Source: Candidatus Daviesbacteria bacterium (lineage in GTDB: Bacteria > Patescibacteria > Microgenomatia > Daviesbacterales > UBA10151). From it: a stretch of DNA of 5,116 bases. The notes under the pieces were generated by a model. It was not told the origin of the DNA, did not search any database, and saw only the letters and a list, made by a program, of their open reading frames with translations. The position numbers were made by a program, and so were the translations under genes. Positions 5,116-5,116 of this stretch are shown piece by piece. Every line of letters starts with the position of its first letter. The first letter of the stretch is position 1. The stretch is taken from positions 1-5,116 of the forward strand of contig JAUSHE010000042.1 of the NCBI GenBank assembly GCA_030648435.1, given 5' to 3'.

Positions 5116-5116
5116 A

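Overview
The window is a compact, AT-rich bacterial segment in which every supported gene lies on the minus strand, so genes are described from high to low coordinates. Gaps between genes are 2-39 nt and two gene pairs overlap. The best guess at the source is a Patescibacteria/CPR genome, perhaps a Microgenomates-type lineage. This is inference, based on the stripped-down DprA, a membrane-anchored Clp-type ATPase with unusual pore loops, several small one-helix or secreted proteins of no recognised family, and weak or absent Shine-Dalgarno sites. Genes end in TAA, TAG and TGA, so nothing points to a changed genetic code.

Layout, in transcription order: (1) dprA (5105-4488), a short DprA/Smf Rossmann protein; (2) a 112-aa protein with one N-terminal membrane helix and two cysteines (4473-4135); (3) 2 nt later, an 836-aa double AAA+ Clp/Hsp100-like ATPase with N-terminal membrane segments (4132-1622); (4) a toxin-antitoxin locus, with an intact Phd/YefM-type antitoxin (1587-1312) overlapping a RelE/ParE-type toxin broken by an in-frame TAA (1331-1047); (5) two overlapping small genes for a secreted and a membrane-anchored protein (1032-664 and 671-456); (6) the first 138 codons of topA (416-1), which runs off the low-coordinate end.

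The clearest regulatory signal precedes the antitoxin: TTGACA, 17 bp, TATAAT, ending only 9 nt from the ATG, so the transcript should be nearly leaderless. Two perfect inverted repeats cover its -35 and its -10/start region, about three helical turns apart, as expected for autoregulation by a Phd/YefM antitoxin. The -35 box contains the TGA stop of the Clp gene. Two other genes have weaker -10-like boxes 6-7 nt before their ATG.

How the genes work together: dprA and topA are neighbours in many bacteria, and here the same order and strand remain with about 4 kb between them. The 112-aa protein and the Clp-like ATPase look co-translated and are both membrane-associated, so they may act together in envelope protein quality control. 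The most unusual protein is that ATPase: the nucleotide-binding and hydrolysis motifs are mostly kept, but the substrate-gripping aromatic pore-loop residues of both rings are missing. No RNA gene, CRISPR array, insertion sequence or convincing rho-independent terminator was seen, and no stretch over 300 bases lacks a gene or gene remnant.
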